Assembly (NCBI GenBank): GCA_001314845.1
Contig: LJZQ01000012.1
Span: 38,529 to 102,528 of the forward strand
DNA from: Marinobacter excellens HL-55
GTDB lineage: Bacteria; Pseudomonadota; Gammaproteobacteria; Pseudomonadales; Oleiphilaceae
Direction: 5' to 3'
DNA: 64,000 nucleotides
The translations under genes were made by a program, and so were the position numbers. Position 1 is the stretch's first letter. Each line of letters starts with the position of its first letter. Shown in pieces: positions 18,051 to 26,952 of this stretch. Under the pieces are notes generated by a model, which was given only the letters and a program-made list of their open reading frames with translations, did not search any database and was not told where the DNA came from.

Positions 18051-20015
18051 TCAGACAGCGCCTGAGATATTGACCACTTTTTGTTGAATCATGGTCGGCG
18101 CCGGTTTGCGGATCTGGCGCATCATGGCGTCGGCCAGTTCCAGCTGTTTGCGAAGATCGGTGATCGAGTGGTCGAGGCGTTGACGCTCGGCGCGGCTGTC
18201 ACGGTCACTCCGTACCATGTCGCGTAAGCGACGGATCTGATGTTCCAACAGCTGTTTCTGTTCCATGGAGTACTGCATGATCGGCAGCAAGGCCTCTTGC
18301 GGCCAACGCTCTACATCCTTGCGCACCCGGCCATGCAGAGTGCGTGCTTCGCCGACCATCACGTTGAAGAAACGGCGTACCAGTAGTGACTGTTCGGTAA
18401 GCAGGTTTTTCGGGCTGATCCGGAACCGCTTGGCTTTTTTTCGAAGCTCGCGGATGGCAATCACATGGCGACCGGCTCTTAAAGGGATGGGTTCAAGGTG
18501 CCTGGCTCGGGTATCTTCGTTATAGCGTCGATAAATCGCGCCCACCATTTTTTCTGCGAGCCGGCCCTCGGCGAGCAGGTTCCTCAGATCGCTCTCCAGT
18601 AACTCGAAGAAGTGATCCATGGCCCGGTTCATGCCCGCGGTGGTCCAGCTTTTGGACATCATGTGGCGGACCTTGCTGGCATGATTCTCAAATCGATCTT
18701 CTGCCACCAGCTTGGTCAGCATATCGCCCTGTGAGTCCATAAGCCGGCGGGAGGAGCGAAGGGTGATCAGCTTTTTGTAGTAAAAGTCATAATCCCTCTG
18801 GGCTCGCTCTGCCAGTCGGCTCAGTGCGGGTTTGTCCATAGTGACACCCGCGCAGGCCTGGCGCTCTTCTTCCAGACATTCCAGCCGGTATTGCATGGCA
18901 GCCTGACTGTTCTGCAGCATGCCCAGAAGATCGTTGATCAGGTTCTGGGTGATCAGCTGTTCCTTATGCATCAGAATGCGTTGAATGATCAGTTGCTCAA
19001 GCTGGCCGATATTGGAGCGGCCAAACAGCGCATCATCCTTGCGTACCCGCGCCAGCAGGCCTTGCTTGGCTGACAGGGGAATTACATCCTGTTGACGGAT
19101 GCCCAGATGATCGGCGGTGTAACTGCGCACCCGCTCGATGGCGTCATTGGTGTGCTGCTCGCCCTGAAGGTCGTCCCACATCACATCGATTTTGTTCAGC
19201 ACCGCAAAGCGGCCAGCGCGATGATCGGCGTGCTCGGTGTCGATGTGTTCTTTCCAGATGGTCATGTCGCTGGCGGTCACGCCGGTGTCTGCGCTCAGCA
19301 CGAAGATCACGGCATGGGCTCGGGGCAGCATGCTGATGGTCAGTTCTGGTTCGGAGCCCAGCGCGTTCAGGCCTGGTGTGTCGAGGATGCGCAGGCCTCG
19401 CTCAAACAACGGGTGGCGAATGCTGATCTGGGCATTGCGCCAGGCGGGTACCAGTACGTGGCCCGGGTTATTGCGGTCATGCTCCAGCATGTCCTCGTCG
19501 AACCCCAGTTGGCGGGCTTCTTCCGGTGGCACGCTCTTGACGCGAGCGACTTCCGCCAGGACCTCACGCATGATTTCCGGGTTGCGCTCATCAAGGTCGT
19601 GTTTGACCCAACGTTCCGGTTGTTTGCGAAGTTGTTGCAGGGATAGCTCGCCGGTGCGGGTTTCGATCGGCAACAACAGTAAATAATTCTGGTTGGCGCT
19701 GCGATCGTAGAACAGTTCGGTCGGACACATGGTGGTCCGGCCAGCCTGTGATGGCAGCATGCGCTGACCGTATTCTGAAAAGAACAGAGCGTTGATCAGC
19801 TCGGTCTTGCCCCGGGAGTACTCGCCGACAAAGGCAATGGTCAGCTCATCTTCGATAAGCAGCTCCAGGCCATGACGAATGCGGGTACTGACGTCTTCAG
19901 AGAATAGATTGTTGTCTTGCAGCCACAACCGATACCGGCCAATCTGCCGAATCAGTTCTTTTTTCCAGTTGTGATAGGCCTCAACCTGCTGCGACAGAGT
20001 TCCCTGCTGATTCAT
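18051..20015 (-). CDS. Dynamin-like / YfjP-like large GTPase
   Basis: This is a 654-residue protein with an N-terminal GTPase domain of the dynamin superfamily. G1 is GEYSRGKT (residues 64-71), G3 is [12 protein letters not shown] (about 210), and G4 is [11 protein letters not shown] (about 275). [13 protein letters not shown] likely supplies the G2 threonine. The last 300 residues are helical and charged, as in the stalk of bacterial dynamin-like proteins, and there is no obvious membrane segment. Such proteins reshape or protect membranes. This one could also be a cytosolic segregation or stress GTPase. It sits alone between yggT and metX, two genes that lie close together in Pseudomonas, and has its own terminator. 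Confidence 0.82.
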   Translation of the reverse strand: MNQQGTLSQQVEAYHNWKKELIRQIGRYRLWLQDNNLFSEDVSTRIRHGLELLIEDELTIAFVGEYSRGKTELINALFFSEYGQRMLPSQAGRTTMCPTELFYDRSANQNYLLLLPIETRTGELSLQQLRKQPERWVKHDLDERNPEIMREVLAEVARVKSVPPEEARQLGFDEDMLEHDRNNPGHVLVPAWRNAQISIRHPLFERGLRILDTPGLNALGSEPELTISMLPRAHAVIFVLSADTGVTASDMTIWKEHIDTEHADHRAGRFAVLNKIDVMWDDLQGEQHTNDAIERVRSYTADHLGIRQQDVIPLSAKQGLLARVRKDDALFGRSNIGQLEQLIIQRILMHKEQLITQNLINDLLGMLQNSQAAMQYRLECLEEERQACAGVTMDKPALSRLAERAQRDYDFYYKKLITLRSSRRLMDSQGDMLTKLVAEDRFENHASKVRHMMSKSWTTAGMNRAMDHFFELLESDLRNLLAEGRLAEKMVGAIYRRYNEDTRARHLEPIPLRAGRHVIAIRELRKKAKRFRISPKNLLTEQSLLVRRFFNVMVGEARTLHGRVRKDVERWPQEALLPIMQYSMEQKQLLEHQIRRLRDMVRSDRDSRAERQRLDHSITDLRKQLELADAMMRQIRKPAPTMIQQKVVNISGAV

Positions 20016-20168
20016 TGGTAATCCTTCTGCGCGACTTCCGGGTGCTGTCCCAGGGAGCGTCTGGCGTACTTCTCGCCTCCTGGATTAAATGACGTTAATA
20101 ATAGCCTGTTTATTCAGGCGTTTGGGGTGAGCCAGTCGGCATTTTCAGGGAAATTTGGGGCGAAAAGC

Positions 20169-20206
20169 AAAAAAGACTGCAGAATCAATTTGTTGACGCT
20201 GCAGTC
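20169..20206 (-). terminator. Rho-independent terminator after yggT
   Basis: GACTGCAG (20175-20182) pairs with CTGCAGTC (20199-20206) across a 16-base loop. Six T residues follow on the minus strand. It lies 55 bases past the yggT stop and ends the yggS-proC-yggT operon, leaving 20016-20168 for the promoter of the dynamin-like gene. Confidence 0.8.
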
Positions 20207-20260
20207 TCGGCTGTTTCAAAAAGGTACGATCTGTAAATTAATGTATATTTGTGATGAGGC

Positions 20261-20845
20261 TTACATTCCGAGTCCGATGGCGCCCAGTCCTGCTGCCATT
20301 TTCATGTGGTCGATCATCACTGAAATCACGTTCAGGATCAGGAATACAATGATCGGTGACAGATCCAGTCCGCCCATCGACGGCATAATGCTGCGCACCG
20401 GGCGCATTACTGGCTCGGTGATCTGTGCTACCAGTTGAATGGCTGGATGTCCGCTTTGCGGCGCGATCCAGCTAACCACAACGACGGCAATCACCGACCA
20501 GAAGTAGATCTTGACGATCAGACTAACCACATTTAATACAGCCCAAACCAGCAGGGTCAGCGGATTGATAGCCGGTATGCCGCCGTTGAGCGCGACCAGA
20601 ATAAGAAAGAAGGTGATCGCCTGAATAATAACAGCGAGCACCAGGGCGGCTCCATCGATGCCGCCCAGAACAGGAATAACCCGGCGTAGCGGCTGCAAAG
20701 GCGGATTGGTGGCCTTCACCACGAACTGAGTAATCGGGTTGTAGAAATCGGCCCGGGCCAGCTGCAGCAAAAACCGCAGCATGACAATGGTCATGTAAAA
20801 GGTGGATGCGATCAGCAAGATCGTAATCACTATATCTGCCAGCAT
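20261..20845 (-). CDS. yggT: YggT family membrane protein
   Basis: This is a 194-residue inner-membrane protein with two YggT repeats. Each has hydrophobic segments and a sequence like RFLLQLARADFYNPITQFVVKATNPPLQPLRRVIP or SWIAPQSGHPAIQLVAQITEPVMRPVRSIMP. Work on relatives links YggT proteins to membrane protein placement, osmotic tolerance and, in plants, thylakoid biogenesis; the bacterial role is not settled. It follows proC in the conserved yggS-proC-yggT operon and ends before a clear terminator. Confidence 0.92.
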   Translation of the reverse strand: MLADIVITILLIASTFYMTIVMLRFLLQLARADFYNPITQFVVKATNPPLQPLRRVIPVLGGIDGAALVLAVIIQAITFFLILVALNGGIPAINPLTLLVWAVLNVVSLIVKIYFWSVIAVVVVSWIAPQSGHPAIQLVAQITEPVMRPVRSIMPSMGGLDLSPIIVFLILNVISVMIDHMKMAAGLGAIGLGM

Positions 20846-20867
20846 GGCGCTGTATCTCCGTTATTGA

Positions 20868-21701
20868 TTACTGTTTGTCTGCCAGTTCTTTGGACATCTC
20901 TTGTGAGCGTTCAAACGCTGCGCCGTAGGCTTGTTTTACGAGGTCCCGCAGGCCGCCGTCTTCGAACGTATTGACCGCCCGCTCGGTGGTGCCACCGGGC
21001 GACATCACATTGCGCTTGAGCTGCGCTGGATCCTGATCACTACGCCCCGCCATTTCGGCAGCGCCGGCCATGGTCTGAATGGCCAGTGCCCGTGCCGTTT
21101 CCGGCTCAATGCCAGCCGCAGTCGCAGCTTCTTCCAGCGCTTCAAGCATCAGGAAAAAATAGGCCGGTCCGCTACCTGATAAGGCGGTAACACCGTGCAG
21201 CAGATTTTCATCATCTACCCACAGTGCGGTGCCGATGCTTTCAAACATCGCCTGCACCGCGTCTTTCTGGGCAGGTTTGATCTGATCGTTGGCGAACAGG
21301 CCGGCAGCCCCTTTGCCCACCAGTGATGGGGTGTTCGGCATCACCCGAACCAACGGCATACCGCCGCCCAACCACTGATCAAGTGTTTCAGCGGTCAAGC
21401 CCGCCGCAATCGAGACCATTAAAGGGTGGGTGTTTTGTACCACCGGTGCGATATCGCCACACACTGCCGCCATCACTTGTGGTTTTACCGCCAGTACCAC
21501 AATGTCTGCTTGCTGCGCGCAGTATCGGTTGTCGGTGGTCACGCTCACGCCAAAGCGCTTGCGAATGGACTGCAAGTGGTCATCGTCAGGGGCGCTGACC
21601 CAGATATCACCGGCTTGGTAGCCGCTGTCCAGCATGCCGCCAATGATGGCGCTGGCCATGTTGCCGGCACCGATAAAAGAGATCGTGGGTGATTTACTCA
21701 A
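20868..21701 (-). CDS. proC: Pyrroline-5-carboxylate reductase
   Basis: This 277-residue enzyme makes the last reduction in proline synthesis, pyrroline-5-carboxylate to proline, using NAD(P)H. ISFIGAGNMASAIIGGML is the Rossmann dinucleotide motif. VRVMPNTPSLVGKGAAGLF and TALSGSGPAYFFLMLEALEEAA are the ProC signature regions, with MSPGGTTERAVNTFEDGGLRDLV near the C-terminus. The length fits the family. It lies between yggS and yggT, with 22 bases to the latter, in the usual order. Confidence 0.96.
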   Translation of the reverse strand: MSKSPTISFIGAGNMASAIIGGMLDSGYQAGDIWVSAPDDDHLQSIRKRFGVSVTTDNRYCAQQADIVVLAVKPQVMAAVCGDIAPVVQNTHPLMVSIAAGLTAETLDQWLGGGMPLVRVMPNTPSLVGKGAAGLFANDQIKPAQKDAVQAMFESIGTALWVDDENLLHGVTALSGSGPAYFFLMLEALEEAATAAGIEPETARALAIQTMAGAAEMAGRSDQDPAQLKRNVMSPGGTTERAVNTFEDGGLRDLVKQAYGAAFERSQEMSKELADKQ

Positions 21702-21763
21702 GAGTCACTCCGGGCTTGGGTCGGTTAAAGAATTGAATGGGATCATAGCAGGAACAGTCCGGT

Positions 21764-22477
21764 TCAGCTCTGGCTGTGTTTGGGTGGTCGGCTTCCGAAC
21801 AGTGCTGTACCTACTCGCACCCAGGTTGCGCCCTCGGCAATGGCGATCTCGAGATCATCCGACATGCCCATGGATAATGCGTCCAGCGAGCCGGCATCCG
21901 GGTGATCCTGTCTCAGGGCGCGCAGTGTGTTGGCCAGTTTGCGAAAGCTGACGCGTAATTCTGCCTCCGACTGGTCCGGGGCCGGGATGGCCATAAGGCC
22001 CCTCAGTCTAATGCTGGGTAGCTCGCCCACGGCCGCTACAAGCTCGGGAAGTTCCTCCAATGAACACCCCGATTTGCTCTTTTCATTATTAATGTTTACC
22101 TGCAGGCAAAGATTCAGGGCAGGTAAGGACGCAGGGCGCTGCTCACTCAACCGCCGGGCAATCTTCAGCCGGTCGACGCTGTGTACCCAGGCAAACGTTT
22201 CTGCGATTTGCCGGGTTTTGTTGGACTGGATCGGGCCGATGAAATGCCATTCAATCTGGCTCAGATCGCTCAGCGCGGCAATCTTGTCCAGTGCCTCCTG
22301 CAGGTAATTCTCACCAAACGCGATTTGCCCGGCCTCAGCCGCCGCGCGGAGCTCTTCGGGTGTGCGGGTCTTGCTGACTGCCAACAAGCGCACACTGCCG
22401 GGCTCCCGGCCCGCGTTCAATGTTGCTTTTTGTATGCGTCGGGTTACGCTCCCGATGTTGTCTGCTATGCTGCTCAT
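21764..22477 (-). CDS. yggS: YggS family PLP homeostasis protein
   Basis: This 237-residue single-domain alanine-racemase-fold protein binds pyridoxal phosphate and buffers its level; it has no known catalytic reaction. LLAVSKTRTPEELRAA carries the PLP lysine. FGENYLQEALDKI, WHFIGPIQSNKTR and LSMGMSDDLEIAIAEGATWVRVG are signatures. The frame is open 62 codons further upstream, into pilT on the other strand. The ATG at 22477 gives the family N-terminus and leaves a 52-base divergent promoter region with pilT. No good ribosome site is visible before it. Confidence 0.94.
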   Translation of the reverse strand: MSSIADNIGSVTRRIQKATLNAGREPGSVRLLAVSKTRTPEELRAAAEAGQIAFGENYLQEALDKIAALSDLSQIEWHFIGPIQSNKTRQIAETFAWVHSVDRLKIARRLSEQRPASLPALNLCLQVNINNEKSKSGCSLEELPELVAAVGELPSIRLRGLMAIPAPDQSEAELRVSFRKLANTLRALRQDHPDAGSLDALSMGMSDDLEIAIAEGATWVRVGTALFGSRPPKHSQS

Positions 22478-22529
22478 AGTGTGAGTTTGCCGCTTCTGGA
22501 CTAAAAGAAAAAGCCCTCCGAGGAATCCT

Positions 22530-23564
22530 ATGGATATTACTGAACTGCTTGCCTTTTCGGCCAAACAGGGTGCGTCGGATTTGCACCTGTCTGCCGGTCT
22601 GCCACCGATGATTCGTGTTGACGGCGATGTCCGTCGTATCAACCTTCCGCCCATGGAACACAAAGAAGTGCACGGGCTGATCTACGACATCATGAACGAC
22701 AAGCAGCGTAAGGATTACGAAGAATTCCTCGAAACCGACTTCTCGTTTGAAGTGCCCGGTGTGGCCCGTTTCCGGGTCAACGCCTTCAACCAGAACCGGG
22801 GCGCCGGTGCAGTCTTTCGAACCATTCCCTCGAAGGTTCTGACTATGGAAGATCTGGGCATGGGCCAGGTTTTCAAGGACGTGTCTTCGGTTCCCCGTGG
22901 TCTTGTGCTGGTTACGGGCCCGACCGGTTCGGGTAAGTCCACAACCCTGGCGGCGATGATCGATTACATCAACGATACCCGCTACGAACACGTCCTCACC
23001 ATTGAAGACCCTATCGAATTCGTACACGAATCCAAGAAGTGCCTGGTCAACCAGCGCGAAGTGCACCGGGACACCCTGGGCTTCAACGAGGCCTTGCGTT
23101 CAGCGCTTCGGGAAGATCCTGATATCATTCTGGTGGGCGAGCTGCGGGACCTGGAAACCATCCGCCTGGCCCTGACCGCCGCAGAAACCGGCCACCTGGT
23201 GTTTGGTACGCTGCACACCACCTCGGCCGCCAAGACCATTGACCGTGTGGTCGACGTGTTCCCGGCGGAAGAGAAGTCCATGGTGCGATCCATGTTGTCG
23301 GAATCCCTGCAGGCGGTTATTTCCCAGACTCTGATGAAGAAGATGGGCGGTGGCCGGATTGCCGCGCATGAAATCATGATTGGTACCTCCGCGATCCGCA
23401 ACCTGATCCGGGAAGACAAAATCGCCCAGATGTACTCGTCGATCCAGACCGGTGCGTCTCTTGGAATGCAGACTTTGGATCAGTGTCTGGAAAAGCTGTT
23501 ACAGAAAGGTCTGATTTCTCGCGAAGCGGCGCGGATGAAGGCGAAGATGCCGGATAATTTTTAA
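22530..23564 (+). CDS. pilT: Type IV pilus retraction ATPase PilT
   Basis: This 344-residue hexameric ATPase powers pilus retraction for twitching and DNA uptake. GPTGSGKSTTLAAMIDYIN is Walker A. RSALREDPDIILVGELRD covers Walker B. TGHLVFGTLHTTSA is the His box, and AIRNLIREDKIAQM is the C-terminal AIRNLIRE retraction motif. The length equals that of Pseudomonas PilT. CGAGGAATCCT precedes the ATG. It diverges from yggS and is followed 36 bases later by pilU. Confidence 0.97.
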   Translation: MDITELLAFSAKQGASDLHLSAGLPPMIRVDGDVRRINLPPMEHKEVHGLIYDIMNDKQRKDYEEFLETDFSFEVPGVARFRVNAFNQNRGAGAVFRTIPSKVLTMEDLGMGQVFKDVSSVPRGLVLVTGPTGSGKSTTLAAMIDYINDTRYEHVLTIEDPIEFVHESKKCLVNQREVHRDTLGFNEALRSALREDPDIILVGELRDLETIRLALTAAETGHLVFGTLHTTSAAKTIDRVVDVFPAEEKSMVRSMLSESLQAVISQTLMKKMGGGRIAAHEIMIGTSAIRNLIREDKIAQMYSSIQTGASLGMQTLDQCLEKLLQKGLISREAARMKAKMPDNF

Positions 23565-23600
23565 ATGCCATGCTCCAAAAAATGAAAACTGGGTAGAAAA

Positions 23601-24722
23601 ATGGAATTCGAAAAACTGTTACGGCTGATGGTAGAGAAAGGCGGATCGGACCTGTTTATTACCGCAGGGGTACCGCCGAGCATGAAAGTGAACGGGAAAG
23701 TGTTGCCGGTCACCAAGAATGCGCTGACGCCGGAGCAAACGAGAGAGTTTGTCTACGGTGCCATGAACGACAAGCAGCGCGCCGAATTCGATGAAACTCA
23801 CGAGTGCAACTTTGCCATCAGTGCACGGGGTATTGGTCGTTTCCGGGTCAGTGCGTTTTTCCAGCGCAACCTGTGCGGAATGGTGTTGCGTCGGATTGAA
23901 GTGAAAATCCCCCAGATTGACGAATTGTCTCTGCCGGAAGTGATCAAAGAACTGGCCATGACCAAGCGTGGCCTGATCATGTTTGTGGGCGCCACCGGTA
24001 CCGGTAAGTCCACCTCGTTGGCGGCCATGCTTGGGCATCGTAATCGCAACAGTCGTGGTCACATTATTTCCATCGAAGATCCGATCGAATTCGTGCACCA
24101 GCACCAGGGTTGCATCGTGACCCAGCGCGAAGTCGGCATTGATACCGAAAACTTCGAGGTCGCCCTGAAGAACACGCTTCGCCAGGCGCCCGACGTTATC
24201 CTGATTGGCGAGGTCCGTACCCGCCAGACCATGGAGTACTCGGTGCAGTTCGCGGAAACCGGCCACTTGTGCCTAGCTACCCTGCACGCCAACAACGCCA
24301 ACCAGGCGCTGGACCGGATTATCCAGTTCTTCCCGCCGGAGCAGCACAACCAGATCTGGATGGATTTGTCTCTGAACCTGCGGGCGATTGTGGCGCAGCA
24401 ACTGATACCGACGCCGGATGGCAACGGCCGAAAGGCGGTTATCGAAGTGTTGATCAACACGCCGTTGGTGGCCGATATCATTCGTAAAGGCGACGTGCAC
24501 AAGCTTAAAGAGCTGATGGCGAAGTCCAACGAATCTGGCATGCAGACCTTCGATCAGGCGCTGTACAGGCTCTATGCAGAAGGCTCTATTACCTACGAGG
24601 ATGCTCTGGCCCACGCGGACTCTGCCAATGACCTGCGTTTGATGATCAAACTGGGTGCAGATGCCCAGGGTGCAGACAAGCTGTCATCTTCCGTGGATAA
24701 GCTGACCATCCAGGGCGATTAA
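23601..24722 (+). CDS. pilU: Type IV pilus PilT-dependent ATPase PilU
   Basis: This 373-residue PilT paralogue assists retraction with PilT. Walker A is GATGTGKSTSLAAMLGHRN. APDVILIGEVRTRQTME and TGHLCLATLHANNANQALDRI follow the PilT pattern. It lacks the AIRNLIRE motif of PilT, having LVADIIRKGDVHKLKELM in its place, as expected for PilU. It is cotranscribed with pilT. The C-terminal tail after about residue 345 is extended and low in complexity, also usual for PilU. Confidence 0.96.
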   Translation: MEFEKLLRLMVEKGGSDLFITAGVPPSMKVNGKVLPVTKNALTPEQTREFVYGAMNDKQRAEFDETHECNFAISARGIGRFRVSAFFQRNLCGMVLRRIEVKIPQIDELSLPEVIKELAMTKRGLIMFVGATGTGKSTSLAAMLGHRNRNSRGHIISIEDPIEFVHQHQGCIVTQREVGIDTENFEVALKNTLRQAPDVILIGEVRTRQTMEYSVQFAETGHLCLATLHANNANQALDRIIQFFPPEQHNQIWMDLSLNLRAIVAQQLIPTPDGNGRKAVIEVLINTPLVADIIRKGDVHKLKELMAKSNESGMQTFDQALYRLYAEGSITYEDALAHADSANDLRLMIKLGADAQGADKLSSSVDKLTIQGD

Positions 24723-24738
24723 GCTTTTGCTTCGTTCC

Positions 24739-24762
24739 AGCGACCCCTGTCCGGGGGTCGCT
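24739..24762 (+). terminator. Hairpin downstream of pilU
   Basis: AGCGACCCC pairs with GGGGTCGCT (24739-24747 with 24754-24762) 17 bases after the pilU stop. No T-run follows, so it is a weak intrinsic terminator at best, or a 3-prime stabiliser. The promoter of fadL must lie in the 108 bases after it. Confidence 0.5.
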
Positions 24763-24870
24763 GTCATACCAAAGTCGTACTTTGTTAGCTAAAACAACCA
24801 GTAGTTTTGGCATTTGAGGCCAATGCTTTGTGCTGCGTATACTCCCCGCGCGACCTACAAAGGAGATATC

Positions 24871-26346
24871 ATGCACAAGAATACCAACACTCTCGTAAAG
24901 GCCATTCGCCTCGCAAGCCTGGCAGTTGTTGCTGCACCCGTCAGTGTGATGGCTGGCGGCTTTGCCCTCAATGAGCAGAGCGCCAGTGCAATGGGTACCG
25001 CTAACGCCGGTGCCGCCGCCAATCCTGAGAATGCCACCACTGTATTCTTCAATCCTGCCGGGATGAGCCAGTTGTCTGGTACCAATATTTCCTTTGGTGC
25101 GGCTGTGCTGGATATCGATGCCAAAGCAAAGAGCAGTACGATTGAATCGACAGACGCTCTTGGTCAGCCCGGAGCTTACACTGGCAACGGTGGTGATATT
25201 GCCGATCCTGCGGTCCTCCCTAATTTTTACTTGGCCCATGAAATCAACGACTCCATCGACGTTGGCCTTGGTATTCATGCACCTTTTGGACTGGCAGCCG
25301 ACTACGAAAATGATTTTGCCGGACGTTACTTGGCTGACAAGACTGAGCTGACGGTGATCTCCTTTAGTCCCTCCATTGCGATTAACAATGGACAGGGCCT
25401 GTCGATGGGTATCGGCATTAACATCATGTACGGCGAGGGTCGTCTGACGCGGTTTCAGGATGTTCGTGGGGCTGTGGTGCAATCCCAGGTTCGAGATGCC
25501 GGAGCTTCAAGCCTGGATCAGCTGCCTCCCGCAGCGCAGCAGCAAATCGTCGACGGAGCAAATGGCTTGGCTCAGTTGTATCCTGATACCTATTCGGACG
25601 TCGAAGGCGACGATATCGCCGTTAATTTTCGAGTCGGTTTTCTCTACGAACTGTCGGAGTCTACCCAGATTGGCTTGACAGCCCAAACAGGCACTGAATT
25701 TGAACTTGATGGAGAGCTGGAAATCAGCCAGTTCCCCGGCGAGGCACTGGGGCTTTCCGGGCCGCAAACGCTTTCGGAAAAAGCAGAAGTTCCGCTGGCC
25801 ATTCCCGAGAGCCTAACCGTGGGCGTGCGCCACAAGCTAAATCCTGAATTTACGCTCCTTGCCGGCGCAACATACTCTCGCTGGAGCCGATTCGAAGAGC
25901 TGGATGTTTACAGCGCAGAGGGTGGTGCAGGGCAGATTTCACAGGTTATCCAGCCGGCACCAGGTGACCCGATTACTCACGTTACCGAGAAATGGAACAA
26001 TACTTGGCAATTTAACCTTGGTGGCATCTGGCAAGCAAACGAGTCCTGGGCATTCAAAGCTGGCTATGCCTTTGATGAATCGCCGGTAAACGAAAAATTC
26101 GTAACGGCACGCATTCCATCTGAGGATCGTCACTGGCTGACACTGGGCACCCAATGGAAAGATCGTCAGAGTGGCTGGACGGTGGATGCCGCAATCGGCA
26201 CGCTGATCTTTGCTGATGATGCGAAGGTTAATGATCGCGAGTATTCTCATCAACAGCCGACCGTACCGTCCTCAAATGCCAGCTATGACGCGGAATACGA
26301 ACTCAGTGCCTGGAGCGCTGCTATCGAGTTCAGCAAGGCTTTCTGA
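24871..26346 (+). CDS. fadL: Long-chain fatty acid outer-membrane porin FadL
   Basis: This 491-residue FadL/OmpP1/TodX-type beta-barrel carries long-chain fatty acids and other hydrophobic compounds across the outer membrane. The signal peptide is cut near VSVMA-GGFALNEQS. GGFALNEQSASAMGTANAG and TTVFFNPAGMSQL are the N-terminal hatch motifs, including the NPA kink. The last residue is phenylalanine, as barrel assembly needs. The ATG at 24871 has an ideal AAAGGAGATATC before it; the longer frame upstream is not used. It is the classical FadL of the window, distinct from the two AupA-like proteins at 51-57 kb. Confidence 0.92.
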   Translation: MHKNTNTLVKAIRLASLAVVAAPVSVMAGGFALNEQSASAMGTANAGAAANPENATTVFFNPAGMSQLSGTNISFGAAVLDIDAKAKSSTIESTDALGQPGAYTGNGGDIADPAVLPNFYLAHEINDSIDVGLGIHAPFGLAADYENDFAGRYLADKTELTVISFSPSIAINNGQGLSMGIGINIMYGEGRLTRFQDVRGAVVQSQVRDAGASSLDQLPPAAQQQIVDGANGLAQLYPDTYSDVEGDDIAVNFRVGFLYELSESTQIGLTAQTGTEFELDGELEISQFPGEALGLSGPQTLSEKAEVPLAIPESLTVGVRHKLNPEFTLLAGATYSRWSRFEELDVYSAEGGAGQISQVIQPAPGDPITHVTEKWNNTWQFNLGGIWQANESWAFKAGYAFDESPVNEKFVTARIPSEDRHWLTLGTQWKDRQSGWTVDAAIGTLIFADDAKVNDREYSHQQPTVPSSNASYDAEYELSAWSAAIEFSKAF

Positions 26347-26389
26347 TTGATTTGTTGACCTCCCGAGTGGCTGGCCCGGCATGTCCGGG

Positions 26390-26755
26390 TCAGCCCACTA
26401 CCTGGCCGCGATAGATGACTTGCGTCTTCCGTGGTCGTGCCCCTTCCCCTCCTTCATTCTGCGTGTCTCTTGATTCATTGTTTGCAATGACCTGGCCGCG
26501 GTAGGTTTTTTCCCCGCTATTTTCATGTTCCACTTCGCTGAGCTTCGGCACCCTTTGTTTCAAGGCTTCCCAGGTATGCACCAGATGTTGCGATCGGGTT
26601 TTGCCTGCGAACTCGGCCAGATGCTCAGCCAGATGATCTTCGTTCAGGTGAAGTTTTACGCCGAATTCAGACTGAATCAGCCGGCGGCACTGCTGCACCA
26701 GTTTCAGGTGGGATGGGTCGAATAACCAGTCGCGTTCATTCGCTACGGAATTCAT
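26390..26755 (-). CDS. Unknown small protein with repeated YRGQV motif
   Basis: I do not recognise this 121-residue soluble, charged protein. The first 70 residues look like a folded helical domain (LFDPSHLKLVQQCRRLIQSEFG, then LAEHLAEFAGK). The rest is low-complexity with two copies of a short motif, TYRGQVI and IYRGQVV, about 28 residues apart, the second at the very C-terminus. Such spaced repeats may be peptide ligands or small beta hairpins. The ATG at 26755 is preferred (GAGG upstream) over one 12 codons earlier. It lies about 200 bases downstream of polA on the same strand and converges with fadL. Confidence 0.65.
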   Translation of the reverse strand: MNSVANERDWLFDPSHLKLVQQCRRLIQSEFGVKLHLNEDHLAEHLAEFAGKTRSQHLVHTWEALKQRVPKLSEVEHENSGEKTYRGQVIANNESRDTQNEGGEGARPRKTQVIYRGQVVG

Positions 26756-26952
26756 GAATAGGCCTCGTATCGATGTCACTGCATTGGGCATAAGTGCGCC
26801 CAGACAGGAATTAACGAAGCAGAATTCGTGCCGTTGTCGTACAGGCTGAGTTTATGCGGTTATTGGACGCCATAGCGGGGTGCACTGCCCTGTTTCTGTG
26901 CCATCTTGCTGAAAATGAACAAAAACAGGGCGATAGCAAGGCCGTTGAAGGG

